10,995 bases of DNA from Leucobacter_A sp035514995 (lineage in GTDB: Bacteria; Actinomycetota; Actinomycetes; Actinomycetales; Microbacteriaceae), in assembly GCA_035514995.1 (NCBI GenBank), contig DATJCC010000097.1, forward strand, positions 1 to 10,995, written 5' to 3'. The translations under genes and the position numbers were made by a program. The notes under the pieces were generated by a model, which did not search any database, was not told the DNA's origin, and saw nothing but the letters and a program-made list of their open reading frames with translations. Each line of letters begins with the position of its first letter. Within the stretch, counting starts at the first letter, position 1. Positions 1-7,258 of this stretch are shown here, piece by piece.

Positions 1-1956
1 GTCTAGAGTCGAAGCCACCGCTTCAACTCTGGCGCGTGCTGGGGTGCCGGTTTGTGCTTCCGTAACAAAGAGACACAGACCGGCATGCTCACCTCGCCCT
101 ACCCGGCCTCGCAGCTGGTGCAGTTGGGAAACACCGAACCTGTCTGCGTCTAAAACAATCATCATTGATGCGTTTGGCACGTTAACCCCAACTTCGATAA
201 CGGTTGTTGCAACGAGTAATTTTATTGATCCATCAGCAAAAGATCGCATAGTTGCATCTTTTTCGTCGCTTGGCATCTCACCAGTTAACGCATGTGAGGC
301 GATCTTGCCAAGAACCGGATGTCTTTGAATGTTGGCGAGAGTTTCTTCAACGTTGGCAAGAACTAATGAACTTTCAAGGTCTAAAGCCGCTTCATCTGGA
401 TCACCCTCGGTATCTGGAACACCCTCAGTTTCTTTTTCTCGAATCGCTGGGCACACCACATAGACTTGTCGTCCCGACTCGATTTCTTCGGCTGCCCGGC
501 CCCAAGCTCTTTCGAGCCAGTGTGGGTGTTCAGCAAGAGGCACAACATGTGTAGTAATCTTTGCTCGACCAGCGGGCATTTTTTTCAGTGTAGAAAATTC
601 CAGGTCTCCGAATGCTGTCAGCGCGATAGTGCGTGGTATTGGTGTTGCTGTCATGACTAGCACGTGCGGTGGTAGTTGCCCTTTGCGTCGTAATGCTTCT
701 CGCTGCTCAACCCCAAACCTGTGTTGTTCGTCTATCACGATTAGCCCTAAGTCAGTGAAGGTAACATTTTCACTCATTAAAGCGTGCGTGCCGATAACAA
801 TTTTCGCTTTTCCTGATGCGAGAGCCAAGAGAGCAGATTTCTTCTCTTTTACTCCCAGCTGACCCGTCAAAAGGGTTGGATGCAGTTCTTTTGTTAGTTC
901 CTCACCGAGCAGCTCTGTTATAGATCTTAAGTGTTGGCTGGCTAAAACTTCTGTCGGGGCTAAAAGCGCTGCCTGGCCGTCTAAATCGGCGATTTGTAGC
1001 ATTGCGCGAAGGGCTACAAGGGTTTTTCCCGACCCCACCTCACCCTGCAAAAGTCGGTGCATGGGCGATCCGCTAGCCATGTCGGTAGCGATCACATCGC
1101 CGACTTCTTTTTGATCACTTGTGAGTGTGTAGGGCAAAGAATCATCAAACCGGTCTAAGTATCCACCAGCAACTTTTGGCCGTGGCACGCCTGTTAGTGC
1201 GCGAACTTTTTCTTTGCGATAAGCAAGCCCTAATTGAAGTTCAAATGCTTCACGAAATTTTAGGCTCTGCCTGCCGAGCCTCCACTCTGCGTCACTTTGT
1301 GGCCGGTGCACCGCTTCGTAAGCGTCTTTAATCGACATGATCCACTCATCTTGAGCCTTTAAAGCCTCTAAAACCCAAAAAGGTAGAGGATCATCAAGAT
1401 CAGTTAACGCATCGAGCACGATATTTACTGACCTGTCTATCACCCAACTACGAAGTTTTGCAGTAGCGGGATAAATCGGTACAGGCGTCATTGCCCAAGC
1501 CTGAGCTTTTAACGGATCATTGGCTGCGAGAGCGTCGGCCGCTTCATCGATCAGATCATAATCAGGGTGCGAAAGCTGTTTAACATCACGAAACTCAGTT
1601 ACTTTTCCAGAGAACATGCCCCGCACCCCGGGTTTTAACTCACGGTTGCGCCAAGCTTGATTAAACCAAGTGAGTTTCATACGATCTGGGCCGTCTGTTA
1701 TTGTGACCTCTAAAATGCTGCCTTTTTTGTTTCGCATAGGTCTCTCCTGCACCGCCTCTACGCGCGCAAAAACCGTCACGGTCTCGCCTAAAGGAAGGTC
1801 AAAGAGCGGAGTCAGCTCACCACGTTTTTGGTATCTTCGTGGCGCATGCTCTAACAGTTGCCTTACCGTTTCTATGCCAAATGATTTGACGAACTCCTTG
1901 GCAGTTTTATCTCCGAGCACCCGGTCAAGGTTGGTGTTTAGAGAGATCGTTGCCAT
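1..1956 (-). CDS. recG: ATP-dependent DNA helicase RecG (3' end cut by window)
   Basis: RecG is a superfamily 2 DNA helicase that remodels stalled replication forks and Holliday junctions. The reverse strand is open from the ATG at 1956 to base 1, giving 652 codons with no stop. The family is usually about 690-750 residues, so only the C-terminal tail is missing. Visible motifs, in order, are a wedge/OB-fold N-terminal part (about 1-240), Q-motif region TSDQ, Walker A GEVGSGKT (305-312), Walker B DEQH followed by RFG (409-415), motif III MTATPIPRT (435-443), the motif V region VATTVIEVGVNVP (about 583-595) and motif VI QLRGRVGR (614-621). DEQHRFG and TPIPRT are typical of RecG and separate it from PriA and Mfd-like proteins. 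The start fits the family N-terminus. I see no convincing Shine-Dalgarno site, and a -10-like TAGGCT lies 7 bases upstream. The gene diverges from rsmD. All motifs are intact, so it should be functional. Confidence 0.96.
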   Translation of the reverse strand, partial: MATISLNTNLDRVLGDKTAKEFVKSFGIETVRQLLEHAPRRYQKRGELTPLFDLPLGETVTVFARVEAVQERPMRNKKGSILEVTITDGPDRMKLTWFNQAWRNRELKPGVRGMFSGKVTEFRDVKQLSHPDYDLIDEAADALAANDPLKAQAWAMTPVPIYPATAKLRSWVIDRSVNIVLDALTDLDDPLPFWVLEALKAQDEWIMSIKDAYEAVHRPQSDAEWRLGRQSLKFREAFELQLGLAYRKEKVRALTGVPRPKVAGGYLDRFDDSLPYTLTSDQKEVGDVIATDMASGSPMHRLLQGEVGSGKTLVALRAMLQIADLDGQAALLAPTEVLASQHLRSITELLGEELTKELHPTLLTGQLGVKEKKSALLALASGKAKIVIGTHALMSENVTFTDLGLIVIDEQHRFGVEQREALRRKGQLPPHVLVMTATPIPRTIALTAFGDLEFSTLKKMPAGRAKITTHVVPLAEHPHWLERAWGRAAEEIESGRQVYVVCPAIREKETEGVPDTEGDPDEAALDLESSLVLANVEETLANIQRHPVLGKIASHALTGEMPSDEKDATMRSFADGSIKLLVATTVIEVGVNVPNASMMIVLDADRFGVSQLHQLRGRVGRGEHAGLCLFVTEAQTGTPARARVEAVASTLD

Positions 1957-1962
1957 GCTTCA

Positions 1963-1968
1963 AGCCTA
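1963..1968 (-). promoter_or_regulatory. Candidate -10 element for recG (leaderless)
   Basis: Read on the reverse strand, the hexamer is TAGGCT and fits the TANNNT pattern of actinobacterial -10 elements. Its last T is at 1963, which would put transcription start at about 1956, the A of the recG ATG. There is no Shine-Dalgarno site and no clear -35. A match this short is weak on its own; the supporting argument is that the same spacing recurs at rsmD, DUF3515 and plsC. Confidence 0.3.
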
Positions 1969-2009
1969 CCGATAAGAGTGGGTGTGAGCCTCTTAGAAGG
2001 TGGTAATAG

Positions 2010-2015
2010 TACGAT
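2010..2015 (+). promoter_or_regulatory. Candidate -10 element for rsmD (leaderless)
   Basis: TACGAT ends 8 bases before the A of the rsmD ATG at 2023, predicting transcription start at about 2022, essentially at the start codon. The nearest purine-rich stretch, AAGGTGG at 1997-2003, is 19 bases from the ATG, too far to act as its Shine-Dalgarno site. No good -35 is visible. A 5' end mapping at 2022-2023 would confirm it. Confidence 0.3.
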
Positions 2016-2022
2016 CGCTAAT

Positions 2023-2628
2023 ATGACACGCATCATTTCAGGCAAAGCTCGTTCGCTAACCCTTCGCGTTCCCAAAAGCGGCACCCGCCCAACGAGTGAC
2101 CGTGTGCGTGAAGCAATGTTTTCAACCCTCGAGTCTTGGGACGCCATTGAAGACGCTCGTGTTTTAGATCTTTTTGCAGGCACAGGAGCTTTAGGCATTG
2201 AGGCAGCAAGTCGCGGTGCTAGTGAGGTTCTGCTTCTCGAAAAGCACGCCCCCGCCGCTGAGATTTTAAAGAAGAACGTTCAAGCTGCCCTCAAAATGCT
2301 CTCACAAAATTCGCGAGAACCAGATGCTACATCAGGGCATCCTACGTCTACTCTTCTTAAAGTTTTGCGCGCAAGTGCAACTACTTTTTTCGCAGACAAA
2401 GAAGAGACTGCGACGTGGGATCTTGTGTTTATCGACCCCCCCTACGAGTTTAAAGATGCATCTTTAGCTAGTCTTTTAGAGGATCTAGTGCCCCATTTGC
2501 GGCAAAACGCCGTCGTTATGGTTGAGCGTAGCTCGCGAAACTCTGCTCCCGTTTGGCCTGAGGGTTTACAAGAAATTAAACAGAAGCGTTACGGTGAAAC
2601 CACCCTGTGGTGGGCGGAATTAGAGTGA
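2023..2628 (+). CDS. rsmD: 16S rRNA (guanine966-N2)-methyltransferase RsmD
   Basis: RsmD methylates N2 of G966 of 16S rRNA using S-adenosylmethionine during small-subunit assembly. The 201-residue product opens with the family N-terminus MTRIISGKARS. It carries the SAM-binding motif DLFAGTGALGIEA (49-61) and the catalytic motif DPPY (138-141), preceded by WDLVFI. The reading frame could also start at GTG 1978 or 1984, adding up to 15 residues (GVSLLEGGNSTIAN), but these do not resemble the family and the ATG at 2023 gives the expected start. A serine/threonine-rich stretch at about 94-113 looks like a small insertion relative to the usual length of about 185. The DPPY codons lie in a run of seven C (2436-2442). 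The last codons and stop are part of a perfect 16-base inverted repeat. In many actinobacteria coaD follows; here a convergent gabD does. Confidence 0.93.
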   Translation: MTRIISGKARSLTLRVPKSGTRPTSDRVREAMFSTLESWDAIEDARVLDLFAGTGALGIEAASRGASEVLLLEKHAPAAEILKKNVQAALKMLSQNSREPDATSGHPTSTLLKVLRASATTFFADKEETATWDLVFIDPPYEFKDASLASLLEDLVPHLRQNAVVMVERSSRNSAPVWPEGLQEIKQKRYGETTLWWAELE

Positions 2629-2642
2629 GCAGAGTTTCGCGA
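2533..2642. repeat. Perfect 16-base inverted repeat spanning the rsmD stop
   Basis: The arms are 2533-2548 (TCGCGAAACTCTGCTC) and 2627-2642 (GAGCAGAGTTTCGCGA), exact reverse complements separated by 78 bases. The left arm lies in rsmD codons for SRNSA near residue 171; the right arm overlaps the TGA stop at 2626-2628 and runs into the rsmD/gabD gap. Pairing would fold the end of the rsmD message into a long stem. There is no T-run after the right arm, so this is not a classic intrinsic terminator. Origin and role are unknown. Confidence 0.8.
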
Positions 2643-2677
2643 TTTAGTTATGAGTGTTGCCGGCTGAGCTTAGTAAT

Positions 2678-4144
2678 TTAGCGTGGGAGTAGTGAGTACT
2701 TCGTTTGCAAGAACTCATGAATTCCCTCGCGGCCACCCTCACGGCCCAGTCCAGACTGCTTCACCCCTCCAAAAGGTGCGGCAGCGTTTGAGACGAGGCC
2801 GGTGTTTAGCCCCATCATGCCGGTTTCAAGGTTTTCTATCATCCGATGACCGCGGTGCACATTTTCAGTGAAAACATAGCTAACCAACCCATACTCTGTT
2901 CCGTTAGCTATTGCTACTGCTTCATCTTCTGTTTTGAAGCGGATAATTCCGAGCACTGGCCCAAAAATCTCTTCCCGCATAATCGCCGACTGTGGGCTCA
3001 GCCCGTCTACAACTGTTGGCTGGAAGAAGTGACCCGGTCCGTCTATAGCGCTTCCTCCTGTAGTGATTTTGGCTCCAGTGTCGACAGCATCAGCAACGAG
3101 GCGGGCTGAATTGGCCACCGCTTTATCATCGATTAGCGCTCCGATATCGTTTCCTTCTTCGGCACCGCGCCCCACTCTGAGCTGTGCAACTTTTTCGCTA
3201 ACCCGACGCGAGAACTCATCAGCAACATCTTCGTGCACAATAAATCTGTTTGCTGCTGTGCAGGCTTGACCAATGTTACGAAACTTGGCGACCATAGCAG
3301 ATTCAACAGCAAGATCCATATCAGCGTCTTCAAAAACGATAAAGGGGGCGTTGCCGCCCAACTCCATTGAGGTGCGCAACACGTTCTGGGCTGCAGCCTC
3401 GAGCAGTTTAACTCCAACCGGTGTCGAACCGGTAAAGCTGAGCTTGCGCAGTCTCGGGTCTGAAAGGATCGCAGCTGACTGCGAGCCTGATTTCGATGTT
3501 GGAACTACGTTTAGAACCCCTGCCGGTAATCCTGCTTCTTCAAGAAGTTGCGCGAAGAAGACCGTTGTTAGTGGGGTCAGCTGAGCGGGTTTAATAACCA
3601 CTGTGCAACCAGCAGCAAGCGCTGGAGCAATCTTTCTGGTTGCCATGGCCAGTGGAAAGTTCCACGGAGTGATGAAGTAGCATGGGCCAACTGGCATGTG
3701 TGAAACAACAATGTTGCCAGTGCCTTCAGGGTTTTTGCGATAGTCGCCCTGCACGCGCACTGCTTCTTCTGAAAACCAGCGCAAAAATTCTGCACCGTAG
3801 TTAACTTCACCGCGGGCTTCTTGGATGGGCTTGCCCATTTCGATTGACATGAGGAGTGCGAATTCTTCGCGACGCTCAATTAGCAGATCGAATGCTCGCC
3901 GTAAAATGTTTGAGCGTTCTCTGCTTGGAGTTGCCGCCCATGCGTCTTGTGCCGCTACCGCCGCGTCGAGTGCGCGCACAGCATCTTCTACTGTTGCGTC
4001 GGCGATAGATTTTACTACCTTACCGGTTGACGGGTCGTGCACATCAATGGTTTTGCCTGATGATGACTCTTGCCAAACTCCGCCGATGCCGAGACCTGTT
4101 TGAACGCGATCGAGAAGTTCTTTTTCTTTAACGTTTATTCCCAT
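2678..4144 (-). CDS. gabD: Succinate-semialdehyde dehydrogenase GabD (NAD(P)+)
   Basis: This enzyme oxidises succinate semialdehyde to succinate, the second step of GABA breakdown, feeding the TCA cycle in the cytoplasm. The 488-residue product is a full-length aldehyde dehydrogenase. Visible motifs are TPWNFP (159-164, catalytic Asn162), VIKPAQ with cofactor-binding Lys185, FTGSTPVG (237-244), general base Glu261 in MELGGNAP, nucleophile Cys295 in GQACTAANRF, and EEIFGPVL near 395. The C-terminal KQSGLGREGG is typical of succinate-semialdehyde dehydrogenases. Whether it prefers NAD or NADP cannot be read from the sequence. The ATG at 4144 has a good AGGAG site 6 bases upstream. It lies 38 bases after gabT on the same strand, which strengthens the substrate assignment. 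Other semialdehyde dehydrogenases such as glutarate-semialdehyde dehydrogenase are close relatives and cannot be fully excluded. Confidence 0.9.
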   Translation of the reverse strand: MGINVKEKELLDRVQTGLGIGGVWQESSSGKTIDVHDPSTGKVVKSIADATVEDAVRALDAAVAAQDAWAATPSRERSNILRRAFDLLIERREEFALLMSIEMGKPIQEARGEVNYGAEFLRWFSEEAVRVQGDYRKNPEGTGNIVVSHMPVGPCYFITPWNFPLAMATRKIAPALAAGCTVVIKPAQLTPLTTVFFAQLLEEAGLPAGVLNVVPTSKSGSQSAAILSDPRLRKLSFTGSTPVGVKLLEAAAQNVLRTSMELGGNAPFIVFEDADMDLAVESAMVAKFRNIGQACTAANRFIVHEDVADEFSRRVSEKVAQLRVGRGAEEGNDIGALIDDKAVANSARLVADAVDTGAKITTGGSAIDGPGHFFQPTVVDGLSPQSAIMREEIFGPVLGIIRFKTEDEAVAIANGTEYGLVSYVFTENVHRGHRMIENLETGMMGLNTGLVSNAAAPFGGVKQSGLGREGGREGIHEFLQTKYSLLPR

Positions 4145-4182
4145 TTTTTCTCCTGCTTTTCTTTCAAACTTACTCGGTTTGT

Positions 4183-5523
4183 TTAGCTTTTGATAATGTT
4201 TGCGATTACTTCGAGACCTTCTGTGAGTAGCTCGTCTGAAATGCTAAGCGGTGGTAAGAAGCGCACCACGTTTGCATATGTTCCACAGGTGAGTGTCAGA
4301 ACGCCCTGTTGAGCCGCTTCTTTAGCTATGCGAGAGGTGAGATCTGCTTCTGGTTCTTTGCTTCCAGATTTTACAAACTCTACCGCCATCATTGCTCCGC
4401 GCCCGCGGACGTCGCCGATCCTGTCATCTGTTTTTTGGATTTCAACGAAGAAGTTGCGGATCACTTCACCGATTTCGTTTGCGCGTGTGGTGAGGTCTTC
4501 TTCTTCATAGGTTTCGATTGTGGCAAGAGCAGCGGCACAAGCAAGAGGGTTTCCGGCGTAGGTTCCGCCGAGTCCGCCTGCGTGTGCGGAGTTCATGATT
4601 TCTGCGCGACCGGTGACTGCTGAAAGTGGTAGACCCCCAGCGATTCCTTTTGCCATGGTAATGAGATCTGGCACGACACCTTCGTGGTTGGCAGCAAACA
4701 TGTTGCCGGTGCGTGCAAAACCTGTCTGTACTTCGTCAAGTATGAAAACCACGTTGTTGGCGTTAGCCCAGGCTTGTATTGCGGGGAGGAAACCTTCTGC
4801 TGGCTCAATGAAGCCGCCCTCACCCTGGATGGGTTCGATTATTATTGCGGCGAGGTTTGACGCTCCGATTTGTTTTTCTACCTGGTTGATGGTGTTCGCT
4901 GCAGCTTCTGCTCCACTTAGCCCATCACGGAATGGATATGATCCGGTGACACGGTAAACTTCTGGTGCGAATGGCCCGAAGCCATCTTTGTATGGCATAT
5001 TTTTTGCTGTCATACCCATTGTCAGGTTTGTGCGGCCATGGAACGCGTGATCGAAGGTTACTACGCCGTTCTTTTTGGTGTAATGGCGAGCTATTTTGAT
5101 AGCGTTTTCTACGGCTTCGGCGCCGGAGTTAAAGAGGGCTGTGCGCTTTTCGTGATCACCGGGGGTCAGCGCGTTTAGTTTTTCAGCGACCTCGACGTAG
5201 TTATCGTATGGAGTGACTGTGAAGCAGGTGTGAGTGAACTTTGCCACCTGTTCTTGTACTGCTTTAACAACTCGAGGTGCTGAGTTACCCACACCGGTGA
5301 CGGCTATTCCGCTTCCAAGATCGATCAGTGAGTTGCCATCTGCATCGACGATGACGCCACCACCTGCGGCAACTGTAAACACTGGTAACGCTACACCCAC
5401 GCCTGATGGCACAGCGTTATTTTTGCGCTGGAGAAGTTCCTCTGATTTTGGCCCTGGTATCGCTGTAACTAGTTTGCGCTCTTGTGGTAAAGACGGCCCA
5501 CCAGTGATGACTGTTTCAGACAT
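4183..5523 (-). CDS. gabT: 4-aminobutyrate aminotransferase GabT
   Basis: GabT moves the amino group of GABA to 2-oxoglutarate, giving succinate semialdehyde and glutamate; it is a cytoplasmic PLP-dependent class III aminotransferase. The product is 446 residues, a normal length. Motifs are the phosphate-binding FNSGAEAVENAIKIAR (131-146), HAFHGRT (159-165), IIEPIQGEGGF (228-238), ILDEVQTGFARTG with the pyridine-nitrogen Asp263 (261-273), and the PLP lysine Lys292 in TMAKGIAGG. GGTYAGNPLACAAA follows at about 318. The ATG at 5523 is preceded by a very strong Shine-Dalgarno site AAGGAGG (about 5530-5536), unlike several neighbours that have none. It is first in the operon with gabD and diverges from the PucR regulator, so it is probably controlled by it. 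A broader omega-amino acid range (for example 5-aminovalerate) is possible. No GABA permease gene is present in the window. Confidence 0.91.
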   Translation of the reverse strand: MSETVITGGPSLPQERKLVTAIPGPKSEELLQRKNNAVPSGVGVALPVFTVAAGGGVIVDADGNSLIDLGSGIAVTGVGNSAPRVVKAVQEQVAKFTHTCFTVTPYDNYVEVAEKLNALTPGDHEKRTALFNSGAEAVENAIKIARHYTKKNGVVTFDHAFHGRTNLTMGMTAKNMPYKDGFGPFAPEVYRVTGSYPFRDGLSGAEAAANTINQVEKQIGASNLAAIIIEPIQGEGGFIEPAEGFLPAIQAWANANNVVFILDEVQTGFARTGNMFAANHEGVVPDLITMAKGIAGGLPLSAVTGRAEIMNSAHAGGLGGTYAGNPLACAAALATIETYEEEDLTTRANEIGEVIRNFFVEIQKTDDRIGDVRGRGAMMAVEFVKSGSKEPEADLTSRIAKEAAQQGVLTLTCGTYANVVRFLPPLSISDELLTEGLEVIANIIKS

Positions 5524-5570
5524 TCGAATTCCTCCTTGTACAGTGTTTAAGTTGCATTATTGCTACGTTC

Positions 5571-5576
5571 AGAATA
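5571..5576 (-). promoter_or_regulatory. Candidate -10 element of the gabT-gabD promoter
   Basis: On the reverse strand the hexamer is TATTCT, predicting a start near 5564 and a leader of about 40 bases before gabT, in keeping with its strong Shine-Dalgarno site. At a 17-base spacing the -35 position reads TCGAGC, only 3 of 6 matches to TTGACA. A poor -35 fits an activator-dependent promoter. The TGACACT site at 5601-5607 would lie just upstream of this -35. Low confidence from sequence alone. Confidence 0.3.
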
Positions 5577-5600
5577 TCTCTCATAGCCACCCCGCTCGAC

Positions 5601-5644
5601 TGACACTATGGCGAATGTGATAAAATCTTTTATACACAGTGTCA
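5601..5644. promoter_or_regulatory. Candidate operator: TGACACT / AGTGTCA inverted half-sites
   Basis: TGACACT at 5601-5607 and its exact reverse complement AGTGTCA at 5638-5644 lie 37 bases apart centre to centre, in the gap between gabT and the divergent regulator. A related ACAGTGT occurs at 5540-5546 and again at 5636-5642. The inner half-site would abut the proposed gabT -35. The outer one would fall between the -35 and -10 of the proposed regulator promoter at 5650. This layout would suit a regulator that activates gabT and limits its own transcription. That is inference; I do not know the binding site of this regulator. Confidence 0.35.
5618..5633 (+). promoter_or_regulatory. Extended -10-like TGATAAAAT within an AT-rich dyad
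   Basis: TGATAAAAT (5618-5626) has the TGN-plus-hexamer form of an extended -10 element and would start a transcript near 5633, about 37 bases before the regulator GTG. It overlaps the dyad ATAAAA-TC-TTTTAT (5620-5633), so a protein bound to the dyad would block this promoter. It is an alternative or additional promoter to the TATGAT at 5650. Confidence 0.3.
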
Positions 5645-5649
5645 CGCAA

Positions 5650-5655
5650 TATGAT
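5650..5655 (+). promoter_or_regulatory. Candidate -10 element TATGAT for the PucR-type regulator
   Basis: TATGAT differs from TATAAT at one position. It predicts transcription start near 5662, leaving about 8 bases before the GTG at 5670. This is one reason for preferring that start over the TTG codons at 5655 and 5658, which would overlap or precede the transcript start. The -35 position is poor. Confidence 0.35.
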
Positions 5656-5669
5656 TGTTGGTTATTTCA

Positions 5670-7253
5670 GTGCAAAGATCCTCATCTTCAACTATCTTTT
5701 TACGTCAACCCGAAACCATTCCTTTGGGGGATATTCTTGGAAGCTATGAACTTGGGCTTGTGCTGATAGCCGGAACTTGGTCTCAAGAAACTCCACTTGC
5801 CGCAGAAGCTGATGTGCAGTGGGTGCATGGAAGCGACCTAGCCGACCCTTCATCGTTTTTAACCCCACGCACTGTGTTGCTAACCACTGGGGCCCAGTTT
5901 AAAGAGTTTCATAGCAGTGACAGTTTTAATGACTACGTCAAAAAACTTGTCGATGTTGGTGTCGCGGCTCTTGGTTTTGGTGTCGAAATCGTTTATGAGC
6001 GCACACCGACAGCTTTAATCGACGCTTGTGACAAATTCAATTTGCCGCTTTTTCGGGTGCCCTATGACACTCCTTTTATACAGATCTCATTAACTGCTGC
6101 CAGGCTGCTTGCTGCAAAATCTTATGCACGAAACACATGGAGCCTCGAAACGCAAAGAAGTATTGCACGAGCTGCTGTTAGAGGCCGCGGAGTTTATGAA
6201 GCGCTTGACACGCTAACCCAGAAACTTGGCAGGTGGGCCGCACTTGCGACAACCGCCGGAAACATCTCATACGCTTCACCGCCAAACGCCAAACAGCTTG
6301 CTTCAGCTGACTGGGTTAAACAAGCTGTTAAAAGTCTCTCGCAGCGCGGTGATCACGCAAATACCACGACCGCCCATGACGGAGTGCACATCCATTTGCA
6401 GACGATTCCCGGATCGCTCGGCAGCTTGGGAGTTCTAATAGTTGAAAGTAGCGCTCAACTTGATCACGCTGAGCGCGGAGTAATCGAGTTTGTGACTGCT
6501 TTAGCCTCCGTCTACTTAGAGCAACAGCGTTATCTTATGAAAGGGGAGTCGCAGATACAGAATGTAATTTTTGAATTGCTCTTGAGTCACGAAACAGAGC
6601 TCGCAGCAGAAATAATGTTGTCAGCGGGTTTGGGTGCAGTTTCAAAAAGCGTACGGGTGTGTTTTTTAGGGCCAAAAGACACTCTCACGCAATCTCATCT
6701 AGAGCATTTGCGTGGTTTTGTGGCGGTTAACCCTGGAACCATTTTTGCGGGCTACCAGTCTGACTCTGTTCTTTTCATCCCTTCAGCTTCGCTACCGCAG
6801 CTAGTTGCGTTAAGCGAAGCTGAAAAATTCTCGCTGGGTATCTCTCGAGTGAGCGATTTAGATTATCTTCAAAAAGCTCTAGATGAAGCCAGAACTGCAT
6901 ACCAAATCGCAGCCTCTGAAAGCACAGGAGAAAATGCAGTTGTTTATTCTCAAGAAAAAAGCGGAAGCTTAATTGAACTTCTTTACGACAGCGAAGAAGC
7001 GCACAGACGTGCAACACTTCTGCTTGCACCAATTCGTCGTCATGACGAACAGTATGCAGAAGACCTAGAAAACACCCTGCGGGTGTGGTTGCAACATCAC
7101 GGTCAAAACAGCCCCACAGCTAACGTGCTCGAAGTGCATCGTCACACAGTTGCCAATCGCATAAAATTAATTTTCGATCTCATTAAAAGAGACTCGAGTG
7201 ACCCTGCAGTGCGTTCAGAGTGTTTAAGTGCGCTCACTCTAACCACAGACTAG
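5670..7253 (+). CDS. PucR-family transcriptional regulator, probable activator of gabT-gabD
   Basis: The 527-residue product has the PucR layout. An N-terminal PucR ligand/sensory domain (about 15-135) includes WVHGSDLADPSSFL followed by LLTTG, the family's usual pattern. The middle region (about 270-420) resembles the GGDEF-like domain of CdaR/PucR proteins. The C-terminal helix-turn-helix (about 466-524) includes VLEVHRHTVANRIKLI, matching the family's 'hVHRNTlryRL' recognition helix. The start is uncertain. GTG 5670 is chosen because a TATGAT lies just upstream and the family domain begins soon after; TTG at 5655 or 5658 would add 4-5 residues, and none has a Shine-Dalgarno site. From memory, a PucR-type protein named GabR activates the gabT-gabD genes of Corynebacterium glutamicum. 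Divergence from gabT here supports the same job, but orthology is inferred, so no symbol is given. The effector could be GABA or succinate semialdehyde. Confidence 0.85.
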   Translation: MQRSSSSTIFLRQPETIPLGDILGSYELGLVLIAGTWSQETPLAAEADVQWVHGSDLADPSSFLTPRTVLLTTGAQFKEFHSSDSFNDYVKKLVDVGVAALGFGVEIVYERTPTALIDACDKFNLPLFRVPYDTPFIQISLTAARLLAAKSYARNTWSLETQRSIARAAVRGRGVYEALDTLTQKLGRWAALATTAGNISYASPPNAKQLASADWVKQAVKSLSQRGDHANTTTAHDGVHIHLQTIPGSLGSLGVLIVESSAQLDHAERGVIEFVTALASVYLEQQRYLMKGESQIQNVIFELLLSHETELAAEIMLSAGLGAVSKSVRVCFLGPKDTLTQSHLEHLRGFVAVNPGTIFAGYQSDSVLFIPSASLPQLVALSEAEKFSLGISRVSDLDYLQKALDEARTAYQIAASESTGENAVVYSQEKSGSLIELLYDSEEAHRRATLLLAPIRRHDEQYAEDLENTLRVWLQHHGQNSPTANVLEVHRHTVANRIKLIFDLIKRDSSDPAVRSECLSALTLTTD

Positions 7254-7258
7254 TCCTT

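Noticed and set aside
280..1413. Direct repeat CAGTTAACGCAT found twice in recG (near 282 and 1400)
   Set aside because: A shared 12-mer is expected by chance a few times in 11 kb, and the two copies encode unrelated parts of RecG.
1..1956. recG as a pseudogene, since no stop codon is seen
   Set aside because: The frame is open with all helicase motifs in order; the stop is absent only because the window ends about 50-90 codons before the usual C-terminus.
2629..2677. Possible intrinsic terminators in the convergent gaps 2629-2677 and 7762-7786
   Set aside because: No GC-rich stem followed by a T-run on either strand; only the GCCGGC palindrome near 2659 and a four-pair GTTA/TAAC match near 7763 are seen.
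4165..4181. Small hairpin CAAAC-7-GTTTG between gabT and gabD
   Set aside because: Only five pairs, AT-rich, and no T-run in the transcribed direction, so it cannot be called a terminator or attenuator.
2683..5620. Many open frames of 60-130 codons on the plus strand opposite gabD and gabT, and similar ones opposite recG, ddl and gpsA
   Set aside because: They lie wholly inside strongly supported genes, show low-complexity Ser/Ala/Thr/Arg-rich translations typical of antisense frames, and match no family I recognise.
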